A DNA stretch of 64,000 bases from Oscillospiraceae bacterium (GCA_021199795.1 JAJQHJ010000016.1:53335-117334), one strand, 5' to 3'. Shown: positions 38,052-47,093, counted from the first letter of the stretch. A program made the numbers and translations. Notes: generated by a model from the letters alone, not told the origin.

Positions 38052-38936
38052 ATGAAATATGCAATCGAAAATTTAAGCGATGCAATAGGCATGTTCAGCG
38101 ACAGGATTCTTCAGGAAGCGGATGCCTTGCGGGGCAGGAAGCGGGCAAACAGAGTTGCCTTGCGGGCAGTGGCGATTGCCGCCTGCGTGGCGGTGGTTGT
38201 CCTGACGGGTGTCGCATATCTCAACAGGGATGTCGAGTTGCCCGTGGAGCCGGTAGAGCCCGAAGTCACGGACGAGCCCATCATAGAAGACGAGCCGGTA
38301 ATTGAAGAAGAACCGATAACGGAAGACGTAATCGAGCCTGACAAAACGCCCACCTACGAGGACGATTCAGTCTGGGACGGAAATTACGAAGTCATGCCGG
38401 AAGTGAATATAAACACCGGCGGGGATTCCAATTACAATTTCATACAGACGACCGACTTTAAAATTGATTTTATAGACAACGGTTTTTCTCTCTATGTTGG
38501 CGAAGATGCTTTCTGGGAATGGCTAACTGAACACACTTCGACTACTTTCAACTACACATCTGTAGCTGAAATGGCAAATCTCTACTCACTGATTGTGTTC
38601 TTCGACATTCCTGACGACACCGTAAGAGAAATGCTTGTAGATCTCCGCACGGGTCGGGATGACGACTTCACCGACGAAGAAATCGACCTTTTGCTGTCTC
38701 GTGATAATGAAGCGATTGCGGCTTATTTTGCGGCGGATACGACTATTGTCAAAGGCGAGAATATCTACTCGCTGTACTGGATTTACTGCCACTCGATTGA
38801 CGACTATATCGCCAAGGGCATCACGCAGGAGGATATAGCGGAGATTCTGCCGAAGTTCGACGAGGTCGGCATGAGCAACGCCGCACGGCAGGCGATTACG
38901 GCGAAGCTCAACGACTACATCAACGGTGACTACTAA
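38052..38936 (+). CDS. Probable membrane anti-sigma factor
   Basis: The 294-residue protein has a basic cytoplasmic N-terminus of about 40 residues, one transmembrane helix (VAIAACVAVVVLTGVAYL), an acidic Pro/Glu-rich linker and a soluble outer domain of about 190 residues without a recognised fold. This topology and the adjacent ECF sigma gene suggest an anti-sigma factor. The ATG at 38052 has GAGGTGA 5 bases upstream; an earlier in-frame ATG at 38022 lacks a site. The order anti-sigma before sigma is the reverse of the usual one. Confidence 0.65.
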   Translation: MKYAIENLSDAIGMFSDRILQEADALRGRKRANRVALRAVAIAACVAVVVLTGVAYLNRDVELPVEPVEPEVTDEPIIEDEPVIEEEPITEDVIEPDKTPTYEDDSVWDGNYEVMPEVNINTGGDSNYNFIQTTDFKIDFIDNGFSLYVGEDAFWEWLTEHTSTTFNYTSVAEMANLYSLIVFFDIPDDTVREMLVDLRTGRDDDFTDEEIDLLLSRDNEAIAAYFAADTTIVKGENIYSLYWIYCHSIDDYIAKGITQEDIAEILPKFDEVGMSNAARQAITAKLNDYINGDY

Positions 38937-38955
38937 AATTATTGGGGGTGCAACC

Positions 38956-39534
38956 ATGGAAAACATCATTACTACCGACGAAGCTATAGTTAATCTATAT
39001 TGGGCTCGAAACGAGGAGGCTATTAGGATTACGCAGGAGAAGTACGAGAAGTATCTCATGAAGATTGCCTATTCTGTGCTCAACGACATGCAGGACAGCG
39101 AGGAGAGCGTCAACGAGACGTACTTAAAAGCCTGGAACTCGATGCCGGAGCAGAGACCGAGCATACTGTCTACATACCTCGGCAAAATCACCAGGCAGTA
39201 TTCGATAGATATTTATCGCAAGAGAAATCGGGAGAAGAGAAAGGGCTCGGAATATGCGGTGTCGCTCTCGGAGCTTGAGGAATGCACATCAGGTGGTTAC
39301 ACACCTGATGAAGAGCTCGACGTGAAGCTTCTTGCAGAAGCGATTGAGACGTATCTCTACACCCTCAAAAAAGACGCCCGGGTGGCGTTTGTGATGAGGT
39401 ATTTCTATTCCGACACCCTCCCGGAGATAGCAAAAAGCCTCGGCATGACCGAGGCTGGGGTGAAGAGTATGCTGCATAGGGTGAGAACGGGGCTCAGGAC
39501 GCACCTGTCCACAGTTTCTGAATATTCTCTTTGA
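38956..39534 (+). CDS. ECF-type sigma-70 factor
   Basis: The 192-residue protein has region 2 (YLMKIAYSVLNDMQDSEESVNETYLKAW ending in DIYRKRNREKRK) and region 4 with a helix-turn-helix (LPEIAKSLGMTEAGVKSMLHRVR), with a short linker and no region 3, as in ECF factors. It would direct polymerase to a small stress regulon. The ATG at 38956 follows GGGGGTG. Its last 41 bases overlap the 3' end of recG on the other strand. Confidence 0.92.
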   Translation: MENIITTDEAIVNLYWARNEEAIRITQEKYEKYLMKIAYSVLNDMQDSEESVNETYLKAWNSMPEQRPSILSTYLGKITRQYSIDIYRKRNREKRKGSEYAVSLSELEECTSGGYTPDEELDVKLLAEAIETYLYTLKKDARVAFVMRYFYSDTLPEIAKSLGMTEAGVKSMLHRVRTGLRTHLSTVSEYSL

Positions 39535-41509
39535 GTGCTCTGCCCTGTTCCGCTTCAAGATATCCAGATGAATAGATTTCCTCCGCAGATTCGCGGGCGA
39601 GTTTCAGGATATCGGTATCAGCGGCGATATCGGCGATTTTAAAAGATGGGAGTCCGTGTTGGCGGTCGCCGAAGAAGTCGCCGGGGCCGCGGAGATTAAG
39701 GTCGAGTTCGCTTATCTCGAAACCATCAGAAGTGGAAGCGAGGGCTTTCAGACGCTTTTTCGAGGACTCAGTCACGTTATCTGTGACTAAGATGCAGTAG
39801 GACTGGTGCTCTCCCCTGCCCACTCGTCCACGAAGCTGATGGAGCTGGCTTAAGCCAAACCGGTCTGCATTCTCAATCATCATGACTGCCGCATTCGGGA
39901 CATCCACGCCGACTTCAACAACCGTGGTTGAAACCAGAACCTGGATTTTCCCGTCCTTGAAGTCAGACATGACGGATTCTTTCTCGGCTGATTTCATCTT
40001 GCCGTGGAGGACGCCGACTGTGTAGCCGGCAAAGTCAGCTTTTTTGATCCTTTCAGCATATTCAAGAACGCTCTGTGTCCCCTCCTCTTCGTCGATGGCA
40101 GGGCAGATGATATAGGCTTGCCTGCCCTCGTTCAGGAGGTTCTTGACGAAGTTATAGGCTCGGGTTCTCAGCTTGCCGGTGACGGCGTAGGTCTCTATTT
40201 TGAGCCTGCCTTTCGGCATTTCGTCTAAGATTGAGATATCGAGTTCGCCGTAAATCATGAGTGCCAGTGTCCTCGGAATCGGGGTCGCACTCATAACAAG
40301 GCGGTGGGGATTGATGCCCTTACCCGCTAATGCATCGCGCTGGTTTACTCCGAATCTGTGCTGTTCATCGGTGATGACCAGGGCGAGATTTTTGAATTCA
40401 GTCCCTTTTTGAAATAGGGCATGGGTGCCGACAGCGACGCTGTATTCGCCGGAGGCGAGACCGGTCTTGACCTGCTCCTTGGCTTTCGGGGACATCGAGC
40501 CCTTGAGGAGGGCTACTTTCACGCCGAGCGGCTCAAGGAATTTCGACAGGGTTTCTGCATGTTGGTCAGCCAACACCTCGGTCGGAGCCATCAGGCAGGA
40601 CTGAGTGCCGTTTAAGTGCGCAAGGAGGCAACATGCTGCCGCGACAACCGTCTTTCCCGAGCCGACATCGCCCATTATAAGGCGGTTCATAGGAACATTC
40701 CGGGACATATCCGAAACACATTCGGAAATAGCACGCCTCTGCGCTCCGGTCGGCTCAAACGGGAGTGAACGATAAAACTCGTCAAGCGAGTAATTCTTCA
40801 TGACATAAGGTGTGAGAGTGCGGTTACGGTCTTTCAGGGAAAGCATTCCCAGTTGCAAAGTCGCCAGCTCATCAAAGGCAAGGCGTTTGCGGGCGGGAAT
40901 CACATCCGACTGGGAGCGTGGAAAATGAATATATCTCAAAGCGTCGTCGGTCTTCATAAGACCGGCTTTTTCTATGATTTCAAGGGGCATAACCTCGCAG
41001 GTTTCGTTATCCAGACATGTCAATGCCGTCTTCATGCAGCTGCGGAGAATATTCTCAGTCATGCCCTCTGTCAGGGGATAAACCGGGCGGATGGTGTCGG
41101 CTTTCGATATCTCAACTATTTCAGGACCAGACATGGCTCTTTCAGTGAGCGTTCCGGTGACCTTTCCTATGAGGAAATAGTCCTCGCCGATGTGGATTTT
41201 ATCATAGAGATAGCCCTGATTGAAAAGGGTGACAAAAATTTCGTCGCTACCGTCGGTGAGCGTGAGCTGGAATATCTGAGTTCCGCGGTGAGTATACTTG
41301 TAGGAGTGCTTCGCGACAGCACGGCATCGGAGGATGTTGACCTCGTCTAAGATTGCGTCCTCTATGGAGACAGGAGACGAGAAGTCGGTATAGCTGCGTG
41401 GAAGATGATATAAAAGATCCCGGATTGTGTGGATATCGAGCTTCGCAAAAATCTCAGCGCGTTTGGGACCAACGCCCTTTAAATACTTGATATCGTCATC
41501 GAGCTTCAT
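39494..41509 (-). CDS. recG: ATP-dependent DNA helicase RecG
   Basis: The 671-residue helicase remodels stalled replication forks and Holliday junctions. The N-terminal wedge domain opens with LKGVGPKRAEIFAKL. The helicase motifs follow: GDVGSGKTVVA (Walker A), ITDEQHRFGV (DEQH box), VMSATPIPRTLAL, and in the second lobe QLHQLRGRVGRG. The chosen ATG at 41509 has GGAGGTGA 7 bases upstream; an in-frame ATG 24 codons earlier lies before the promoter elements and is not used. Confidence 0.97.
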   Translation of the reverse strand: MKLDDDIKYLKGVGPKRAEIFAKLDIHTIRDLLYHLPRSYTDFSSPVSIEDAILDEVNILRCRAVAKHSYKYTHRGTQIFQLTLTDGSDEIFVTLFNQGYLYDKIHIGEDYFLIGKVTGTLTERAMSGPEIVEISKADTIRPVYPLTEGMTENILRSCMKTALTCLDNETCEVMPLEIIEKAGLMKTDDALRYIHFPRSQSDVIPARKRLAFDELATLQLGMLSLKDRNRTLTPYVMKNYSLDEFYRSLPFEPTGAQRRAISECVSDMSRNVPMNRLIMGDVGSGKTVVAAACCLLAHLNGTQSCLMAPTEVLADQHAETLSKFLEPLGVKVALLKGSMSPKAKEQVKTGLASGEYSVAVGTHALFQKGTEFKNLALVITDEQHRFGVNQRDALAGKGINPHRLVMSATPIPRTLALMIYGELDISILDEMPKGRLKIETYAVTGKLRTRAYNFVKNLLNEGRQAYIICPAIDEEEGTQSVLEYAERIKKADFAGYTVGVLHGKMKSAEKESVMSDFKDGKIQVLVSTTVVEVGVDVPNAAVMMIENADRFGLSQLHQLRGRVGRGEHQSYCILVTDNVTESSKKRLKALASTSDGFEISELDLNLRGPGDFFGDRQHGLPSFKIADIAADTDILKLARESAEEIYSSGYLEAEQGRALKENIQKLWTGAS

Positions 41510-41537
41510 TATATCACCTCCGGGAATTACTAAGCCT

Positions 41538-41603
41538 ATTATATAAAATTCACACAGATTTTGCAAGGTGTACGTTGACAATTTGTGCGAAATAGGGTAA
41601 AAT
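41538..41603. promoter_or_regulatory. Divergent promoters between recG and the HAD gene
   Basis: Minus strand, for recG: TTGCAA (41561-41566), 17 bases, TATAAT (41538-41543). Plus strand, for the HAD gene: TTGACA (41575-41580), 17 bases, TAAAAT (41598-41603). The two -35 boxes are 8 bases apart, back to back. Confidence 0.75.
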
Positions 41604-41633
41604 TTAAATATAACAAATGTAAGGAGGATAGTT

Positions 41634-42287
41634 ATGAATTTCTACAAAGATATAAGCTGTGCTATTTTCGACCTGGATGGGACTCTAGTGGAGTCCATAA
41701 GCGCGTGGAGAGAGGTCGACATTAATTTTATGAAAAGGCGGAATCTGCCGATTCCTGATGATTTCTACGACAGGGTTTCTACACTCAATTTCTCCCAGGC
41801 AGCTGACTATGTCATAGCAGAATGTGGCGTTACCGACCCGAAAGAGGTCGTTATGAATGAGTGGCTCGAAGAGCTCGAGTATGACTATGCAAACGTCATC
41901 GGCATGGTCGCCGGTGCTAAGGAATTTATAACAAAGCTCCATAGTAGTGGCGTCAAAATTGCACTTGCGACAGCTTCCCGACCGGAGCTTTTCAAGCCAT
42001 GCCTTGAAAGGCACGGGGTCTTGGACCTCTTCGACGTTTTTGTGACCACAGATGAAGTCAAGCGCAAAAAGGGCTTCCCCGACGTCTATTTACTAGCCGC
42101 CGAAAAAGCCGGAGTGAATGATCCCACCTCCTGCGCCGTCTTCGAGGATATATACCTAGGCTGTGTCGGAGCGAAAGCCGCAAACATGTACACAGTAGGT
42201 GTTCTTGAGGAGCACTCGAAAGATGACTGGGAGAAGATGCGGGAAATCTGCGATTTGATTATTGAGGATTATACGAAACTAGTGTAG
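41634..42287 (+). CDS. HAD-superfamily phosphatase
   Basis: The 217-residue protein has the HAD motifs FDLDGTLVES (nucleophile and acid Asp near residues 14 and 16), ATASRPE, a Lys in RKKGFPDVYLLA and FEDIYLGCVGAKAA. The cap insertion after motif 1 is of the helical C1 type, as in phosphoglycolate phosphatase and beta-phosphoglucomutase. The substrate is not known. AGGAGG precedes the ATG. A triple palindromic repeat begins at the stop codon and probably ends the transcript. Confidence 0.9.
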   Translation: MNFYKDISCAIFDLDGTLVESISAWREVDINFMKRRNLPIPDDFYDRVSTLNFSQAADYVIAECGVTDPKEVVMNEWLEELEYDYANVIGMVAGAKEFITKLHSSGVKIALATASRPELFKPCLERHGVLDLFDVFVTTDEVKRKKGFPDVYLLAAEKAGVNDPTSCAVFEDIYLGCVGAKAANMYTVGVLEEHSKDDWEKMREICDLIIEDYTKLV

Positions 42288-42397
42288 GGGCGGATAATAT
42301 CCGCCCGAAAAAGTGCTAATACGAAAGTAACGGGCGGATAATATCCGCCCGAAAAAAGCATACGAGAAAGAGACGGGCGGATAATATCCGCCCCTAC
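42284..42397. repeat. Array of three palindromic 19-bp repeats
   Basis: GGGCGGATAATATCCGCCC occurs at 42288-42306, 42332-42350 and 42375-42393, with spacers of 25 and 24 bases; the first two copies are followed by GAAAAA. The array is itself symmetric: it opens GTAGGGG and closes CCCCTAC. A fourth copy with one changed base lies at 50243-50261. It fills the whole space between two convergent genes and could act as a two-way terminator; it resembles REP-type elements. Confidence 0.9.
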
Positions 42398-42400
42398 TTA

Positions 42401-42892
42401 TTATTTCTTTTCTGCTATTGCGTCCAATTTTGCTTCGATAGACTTGAGTACATCGAGTTCGGTGATGACGGGTTCTGCGGGAGCTTCCGGCTCAGGAGCG
42501 GGCTCTTCGTGCTTGACCTTGCTCTTGGCACTGCCGATGAGCTTAATCATCAGGAAGATGCAGAGTGCAACGATGAGGAAGTTGAGTACAACTGAAATGA
42601 AGTTGCCGAATGTTACTGCTACTTCTGCAGTTGCAACTTCTCCTGCTTCGTCAAGAACTGCTTCCTTGAGCACCCACTTCCAGTCTTCAAAGTTGATGCC
42701 GCCGGTGATGATGCTGATGAACGGCATGATGATGTCGTTGACCAAAGAGGTTACGATGCTGCTGAATGCGGAGCCGATGATAACGCCGACTGCCATGTCA
42801 ACAACGTTGCCCTTTGAAATCATAGCCTTGAATTCGGTTAAGAATGCCTTAGCCTTGCCTGAGCCCTTTTTAGCTTCTTCTTTTACGTCCAT
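42401..42892 (-). CDS. mscL: Large-conductance mechanosensitive channel
   Basis: The 163-residue protein opens under membrane tension to release solutes during osmotic downshock. The N-terminal amphipathic helix and first membrane helix read KGNVVDMAVGVIIGSAFSSIVTSLVNDIIMP, split here by family convention; the second helix is FISVVLNFLIVALCIFLMIKL. A longer than usual acidic Pro/Glu linker precedes the C-terminal helix that forms the pentamer bundle. Confidence 0.96.
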   Translation of the reverse strand: MDVKEEAKKGSGKAKAFLTEFKAMISKGNVVDMAVGVIIGSAFSSIVTSLVNDIIMPFISIITGGINFEDWKWVLKEAVLDEAGEVATAEVAVTFGNFISVVLNFLIVALCIFLMIKLIGSAKSKVKHEEPAPEPEAPAEPVITELDVLKSIEAKLDAIAEKK

Positions 42893-42919
42893 GATAAAAT
42901 TCTTCTTTCGATGATTTTC

Positions 42920-42977
42920 CGGCTTGAAAAGCCGTTTTCTTATTTATAATAATAACAGAGTTGAGAGGAAAAAGCAA
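42920..42977 (-). promoter_or_regulatory. Promoter and leader hairpin of mscL
   Basis: TTGCTT (42972-42977) and TATTAT (42949-42954) are 17 bases apart on the minus strand. In the leader CGGCTT/AAGCCG (42920-42934) form a small hairpin close to the start codon. Confidence 0.6.
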
Positions 42978-42986
42978 GATAATTTT

Positions 42987-44510
42987 TTACTTTTCGGTCT
43001 TCTCGCTTTCTTTTTTTGGCTCCAATTCCGGATATACGGGAACGCGGTTGAAAGTCTCGGTAAGGGTTCTCAGTCTGCGGGAGAGCTCAGGGCTCAGCTC
43101 GCTCTTCGAGATTCTCCAACGCCAGTTGGTGCCGACTGTTGACGGGACATTAATTCTCGCCTCGTTTCCGAGCTCCAAAAAGTCCTGCGGCTGCGCTATG
43201 ACAACATCAGCGGTGCTAGACCAGCCAAGTCTTATCAGTGCGTTCGGAATCTCTTTCTTGCTGGTGATGCCCAAATATTTCTTTGCGAAATTAAGAGCCT
43301 TGCCGGAAAGCCCGTTTGCCCAGCCCTTGGCGGTGTCTGAGTCGTGTGTGGATACGTATGCCACATATCCGGTGGAGGTGTAGTTGCAGGGAAGATAGTC
43401 GGATTTTCCGGTCGGGTCGAATGCGAACTGAAGTGCTTTCATTCCCGGGTAACCGGTATCCTTGAGGAGCTTTCCTACGTCTTCTGTGATAAAGCCTAAG
43501 TCCTCAGCGATGATTCTCTTCTTGCCGAGCCAGTAGTTGGCGGAGTTGAAGAGCTCCATTCCGGGTCCCTTTTTCCAGGTGCCGTTAACTGCGTCCTCGT
43601 CGCCATATGGAATCGAGTAGTAGCCGGCAAATCCGCGGAAGTGGTCGATTCTGACGACGTCGTAGATATCTGTTGTGTGGGCAATTCTCTGAACCCACCA
43701 GTTATAGCCGTCAGTCTGCATCTTCTTCCAGTCATAAAGTGGATTTCCCCAGAGCTGACCTTTAGAGGCGTAGTCATCAGGAGGACACCCGGCTACGTTT
43801 ACAGGGTTTCTATCCTCATCCAGCTCAAAAAGCTCCGGATTCAGCCAGACATCAACGCTGTCGTGGGCGCAGTATATAGGCATGTCTCCGATTATCTCAA
43901 TGCCCCTGTCGTTTGCGTACTTCTTGAGTGAATACCACTGCTTATAGAATTCATACTGGATGAATATGTAGAAGTCAATTTCGTTTGAGAGACGGCTTTT
44001 GGCTTCAGCTATTGCTTCCGGCTCCGCCATCTTGAGGGGTTTATCCCACTCAAACCAGGGCAGACCGCCGTTTTCGCCCTTGAGAGCCATGAAGAGGGCA
44101 TAGTTTCCGACCCATTTTGACTCTTTGTCAATGAAAGCCTTGTAGTCTTCATCCGGCTTGAATCTCGAAAAAGCGATTCTAAGCGTGTCCCAGATGGTCT
44201 CATAGAGCATACCGTAATTGATGTATCTTGGATTGTCGCCATACTGGACGGTTTTATATTCTGAAGCTTTAAGGAGCCCGTCCTTTTCAAGCGTCTCTAA
44301 ATCTATAAGATAAGGATTTCCCGCATACACTGAGCAGGACTGATAGGGTGAATCGCCGTAGCTCGTGGGCGAAAGCGGGAGAATCTGCCAATAATGCTGT
44401 TCCGATTTTCTCAGGAAGTCGACAAACTGTCGTGCTTCCTTTCCCATTTTTCCGATTCCATAGTCGCCCCAAAACGAGGATATTCCCAAAAGAATACCGC
44501 TTACTCTCAT
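42987..44510 (-). CDS. malQ: 4-alpha-glucanotransferase (amylomaltase)
   Basis: The 507-residue GH77 enzyme transfers glucan chains between malto-oligosaccharides in the cytosol, releasing glucose. The N-terminus RVSGILLGISSF...WGDYGIG and the region LPLSPTSYGDSPYQS are typical; DVVRIDHFRGF carries the nucleophile Asp, and IIAEDLGFIT the acid/base Glu. It complements the maltodextrin importer encoded at 10588-15944. I choose ATG 44510, 8 bases after GGAGG. Confidence 0.96.
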   Translation of the reverse strand: MRVSGILLGISSFWGDYGIGKMGKEARQFVDFLRKSEQHYWQILPLSPTSYGDSPYQSCSVYAGNPYLIDLETLEKDGLLKASEYKTVQYGDNPRYINYGMLYETIWDTLRIAFSRFKPDEDYKAFIDKESKWVGNYALFMALKGENGGLPWFEWDKPLKMAEPEAIAEAKSRLSNEIDFYIFIQYEFYKQWYSLKKYANDRGIEIIGDMPIYCAHDSVDVWLNPELFELDEDRNPVNVAGCPPDDYASKGQLWGNPLYDWKKMQTDGYNWWVQRIAHTTDIYDVVRIDHFRGFAGYYSIPYGDEDAVNGTWKKGPGMELFNSANYWLGKKRIIAEDLGFITEDVGKLLKDTGYPGMKALQFAFDPTGKSDYLPCNYTSTGYVAYVSTHDSDTAKGWANGLSGKALNFAKKYLGITSKKEIPNALIRLGWSSTADVVIAQPQDFLELGNEARINVPSTVGTNWRWRISKSELSPELSRRLRTLTETFNRVPVYPELEPKKESEKTEK

Positions 44511-44538
44511 ACACATTTCCTCCGTTTAGTTAAAATAA

Positions 44539-44604
44539 AAATAGCCGCAGCTATCAGATAACATTAGCTACAGCTATTTTACCAAATATTCAAGCACATT
44601 TCAA
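44539..44604 (-). promoter_or_regulatory. Hairpin with T-run and malQ promoter
   Basis: A stem (AAATAGCTGTAGCT with AGCTGCGGCTATTT, 44539-44579) is followed by TTTATTTT on the minus strand and should end transcripts of the serine hydrolase gene at 44622. A promoter for malQ, TTGAAA (44599-44604), 17 bases, TAAAAT (44576-44581), overlaps its upstream arm, so a transcript begun there cannot form the whole stem. Confidence 0.6.
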
Positions 44605-44621
44605 GTGTTATCTGCGCTATT

Positions 44622-45704
44622 TTATGAATTTTCCTGCTGAACAGCTTCCCAGGCGGCATCGGCATATTCTTCAATAAGATACGAAATCTCGCTATAGAGT
44701 GAGTAGTCAGAGCTTTCCTCGCCCTCAAGGTTCGTGAGAATTGCTAGTATATACGGATGGGGTGCTTCGACATAGGCGATATCGTGGAATGCATAGTTAG
44801 TCCAGCCGTACTTGCGATAGAGAGTATAGCTCGACTTGATCATCGGGATTCGGGTGATGGCAAGGTGGGATTTGAACGTGTCGACATAGGGGTTGTCGCT
44901 CTCAAGGAACTGAGCCAGGATCCTGGCATATGCTCCCGCAGATTCAGTGCATATCTTCTCCTGCGTAAGCCTGGTGTCAATCTCGTGCGTGCAACCATAG
45001 CTCTGGCAATATTCCGCGAAATCGTCCCAGCTGATGAGGTCTTTCAGCATCTGATAGGCAATATTGTCGCTCCGGATTACCGAAAGCTCAAGTAGCTCCA
45101 TTACTGTGTACTGATCGCCTACTTCGCCATCCTGGATGATTCCGGTTCCGCCCATATAGTGGCGGCTTTCATATGTCAGAACCGTGTCGCCGTCAATTTC
45201 GTCAGCGGCTAGTTTTTCATAAAGATAGACAACGAACGGAATCTTCACGCAGCTTGCGACGGGATAGTGAACGTCGGAATTGATTTCGAACGAGTAGCCG
45301 GTTTCAAGATCCATATAGTAGATGGAGACTACTTTTTCTCTGGTCACGTTACCGTCTTCATCGGTTGTCTCACTGTAGATGTCGCATGAACAGTCTTCTT
45401 CATCACCGTCGCAGTTCTGGTTGACGCCGTAGCGGTCGAAGATTTCCTGAAGCTCGGTGAAGAATTCATCGGGGAAAGAGATCGAGATTACAACCGGCTC
45501 AGGTTCCTCTTCTGTAGTAGTCGCTTCGGTGGTGGTGACCTCAGTGGTAGTAGTTACCTCGGTAGTCGTCGCTTCTGTGGTTGTAACTACTGGTGCTTCT
45601 GTAGTGTAGATAGTGATTTCGCTTTCCTCAGTCTCTATCTCCACCCTCCCGCAGGCGCAAAAAAGCAGGGAGGCGATCAGGACTACGGAAATAATTCTTC
45701 TCAT
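44622..45704 (-). CDS. Beta-lactamase-like serine hydrolase lipoprotein
   Basis: The 360-residue protein has a lipoprotein signal ending at FCAC (Cys18) and a Thr/Glu-rich spacer (TTTEATTTEV repeats, residues 39-67). A class A beta-lactamase-related fold follows with SCVK (Ser151, Lys154), SDN (212-214) and a KYGW in place of KTG near 298. The Glu of the omega loop that class A enzymes need for deacylation is not evident, so it may be a peptidoglycan-directed or inactive relative, not a resistance enzyme. GGGGGAG precedes the ATG at 45704. Confidence 0.82.
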   Translation of the reverse strand: MRRIISVVLIASLLFCACGRVEIETEESEITIYTTEAPVVTTTEATTTEVTTTTEVTTTEATTTEEEPEPVVISISFPDEFFTELQEIFDRYGVNQNCDGDEEDCSCDIYSETTDEDGNVTREKVVSIYYMDLETGYSFEINSDVHYPVASCVKIPFVVYLYEKLAADEIDGDTVLTYESRHYMGGTGIIQDGEVGDQYTVMELLELSVIRSDNIAYQMLKDLISWDDFAEYCQSYGCTHEIDTRLTQEKICTESAGAYARILAQFLESDNPYVDTFKSHLAITRIPMIKSSYTLYRKYGWTNYAFHDIAYVEAPHPYILAILTNLEGEESSDYSLYSEISYLIEEYADAAWEAVQQENS

Positions 45705-45744
45705 AGTAATCGCTCCCCCCTGCTTTAAATTCAAATATTACGGT

Positions 45745-45813
45745 AAGAACGGCGGCGGGCATTGCCCGTAAAATAGCCATAGCCGTTCTTTCGTAGTTGC
45801 CGCAGGCAACTAC
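45745..45813. repeat. Two adjacent perfect hairpins after the foldase gene
   Basis: GTAGTTGCC/GGCAACTAC around GCA (45793-45813) includes the stop codon of the foldase gene. Next to it AAGAACGGC/GCCGTTCTT (45745-45790) encloses an inner CGGGC/GCCCG. Neither is followed by a T-run. They may stop transcription weakly, stabilise mRNA or be copies of a dispersed repeat. Confidence 0.7.
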
Positions 45814-46970
45814 TGGATACAGTCGTAAGATAGCATATCATGATACTCGCTGTAGGTCATGGTGCAGTTTTCGAGCACCTCATCGACGTAGTCGTTGAAT
45901 ACCAGGCTGATATAGTCTGAGAGGAGATCATCCCAGTTCTCTTCGATATAGTTGTCAGTCTCAAGGCGGTAGATGATGTGGTAGCCGTAGGTGGACTCAA
46001 CTATGCCGCTGAGCTCGCCGACTTCGAGTGCGAATGCCGCATCCTCGAATTCCTCAACCATGTCGCCATAGGTGAACATATATCCTGCTTCATTGTCGAC
46101 CATTCCGGAATCATCGGCGTCCTGAGCATACTCATAAACAGCAGTCTCAACGTCGTCGCTAGCCTGAAGCTCTGCTAAGATTTCCTCAGCATATGCAAGT
46201 GCAGCAGCCTCAAGCTCCTCATCGGTAGCATCGGCATAGTCGTCATCGTCTTCAAAGTGATCATAGGTAACCAGAGCGTGGTAAACTCTTACATAGTTCT
46301 CCTGGAGATTCTCCTTGATTTCTTCGTCGCTTTCAAGGAGAAGTGGATCGTCTCCGCCGTAGAGCTCAAGATAAACTCTCTCGCAGAGCATACTCTGGGT
46401 TACGACTCTTTCGAGAAGATCATAGGTTATGCCGCTTGCTTCGAGTGCCTCATAGAACTCTTCCTCAGAATCGAAGCTTGCAACCTCTTCCTCCATGATG
46501 AGATCTATATTCTCATAGTCCTCATCGGTGAGCTCGATGCCATACATATCAGCGAGGATTGCTCCCCACTGGTTGTCCTCGACATAGTAGTCAACTATTG
46601 TGAGGAAAGTCTCGAACAGCTCGTCATTGTCCTCCCAATAGGAATCATCGGTAAGACCGTAGTAGCTCAAAAGATACATATACATATATCTGTACTCGTC
46701 GAACGGAACCTCGATTGAGCCGCTCATCTCGTCGCTCGTGATGGTGAGCATAACAAGATTCTCAGTGTCAATAGCTTCACCGTCGATATAAAGACCAGCT
46801 GCGAGGGTTTCCGAGTCGGAATTCTCTTCCTCGGTATCGTCTGTGGAATCGGTTGTGGATGAATCAGAAGAGTTATCCCCATCTGTTGTAGTTTCTCCGC
46901 ACGAAGCGAAGCATGATACTGCAATCACCAAAGCCATGATGAATGCAAGCAGTTTCAGTATTCTGTTCAT
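45810..46970 (-). CDS. Parvulin-type foldase lipoprotein (PrsA/SurA-like)
   Basis: The 386-residue protein has a lipoprotein-type signal (lipid Cys probably 24, in FASC), a Ser/Thr/Asp spacer, helical chaperone regions and a PpiC-type rotamase domain near the C-terminus (RVYHALVTYD at its start, FEVGELSGIVESTYGYHIIYR-like end, here LEVGELSGIVESTYG). It would help fold exported proteins outside the membrane. The sequence is strikingly acidic. Confidence 0.85.
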   Translation of the reverse strand: MNRILKLLAFIMALVIAVSCFASCGETTTDGDNSSDSSTTDSTDDTEEENSDSETLAAGLYIDGEAIDTENLVMLTITSDEMSGSIEVPFDEYRYMYMYLLSYYGLTDDSYWEDNDELFETFLTIVDYYVEDNQWGAILADMYGIELTDEDYENIDLIMEEEVASFDSEEEFYEALEASGITYDLLERVVTQSMLCERVYLELYGGDDPLLLESDEEIKENLQENYVRVYHALVTYDHFEDDDDYADATDEELEAAALAYAEEILAELQASDDVETAVYEYAQDADDSGMVDNEAGYMFTYGDMVEEFEDAAFALEVGELSGIVESTYGYHIIYRLETDNYIEENWDDLLSDYISLVFNDYVDEVLENCTMTYSEYHDMLSYDCIQ

Positions 46971-47093
46971 TGGAATTTCTTTGCCTTCCTTTTTAAATTC
47001 ATTTCTCGTTACCGAAAGCGTAACACGCCATCAATAACGGGTATTGTAATACTTGATTGTGACAGCACGGTGACAATTAAGCAAAACTGTGCC

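Noticed and set aside
42288..42393. CRISPR array
   Set aside because: The repeats are perfect palindromes of 19 bases, only three copies exist, the spacers are similar to each other and no cas gene is present.
45500..45600. Tandem DNA repeat in the serine hydrolase gene
   Set aside because: It is an in-frame Thr/Glu-rich linker of a lipoprotein, a common feature of such proteins.
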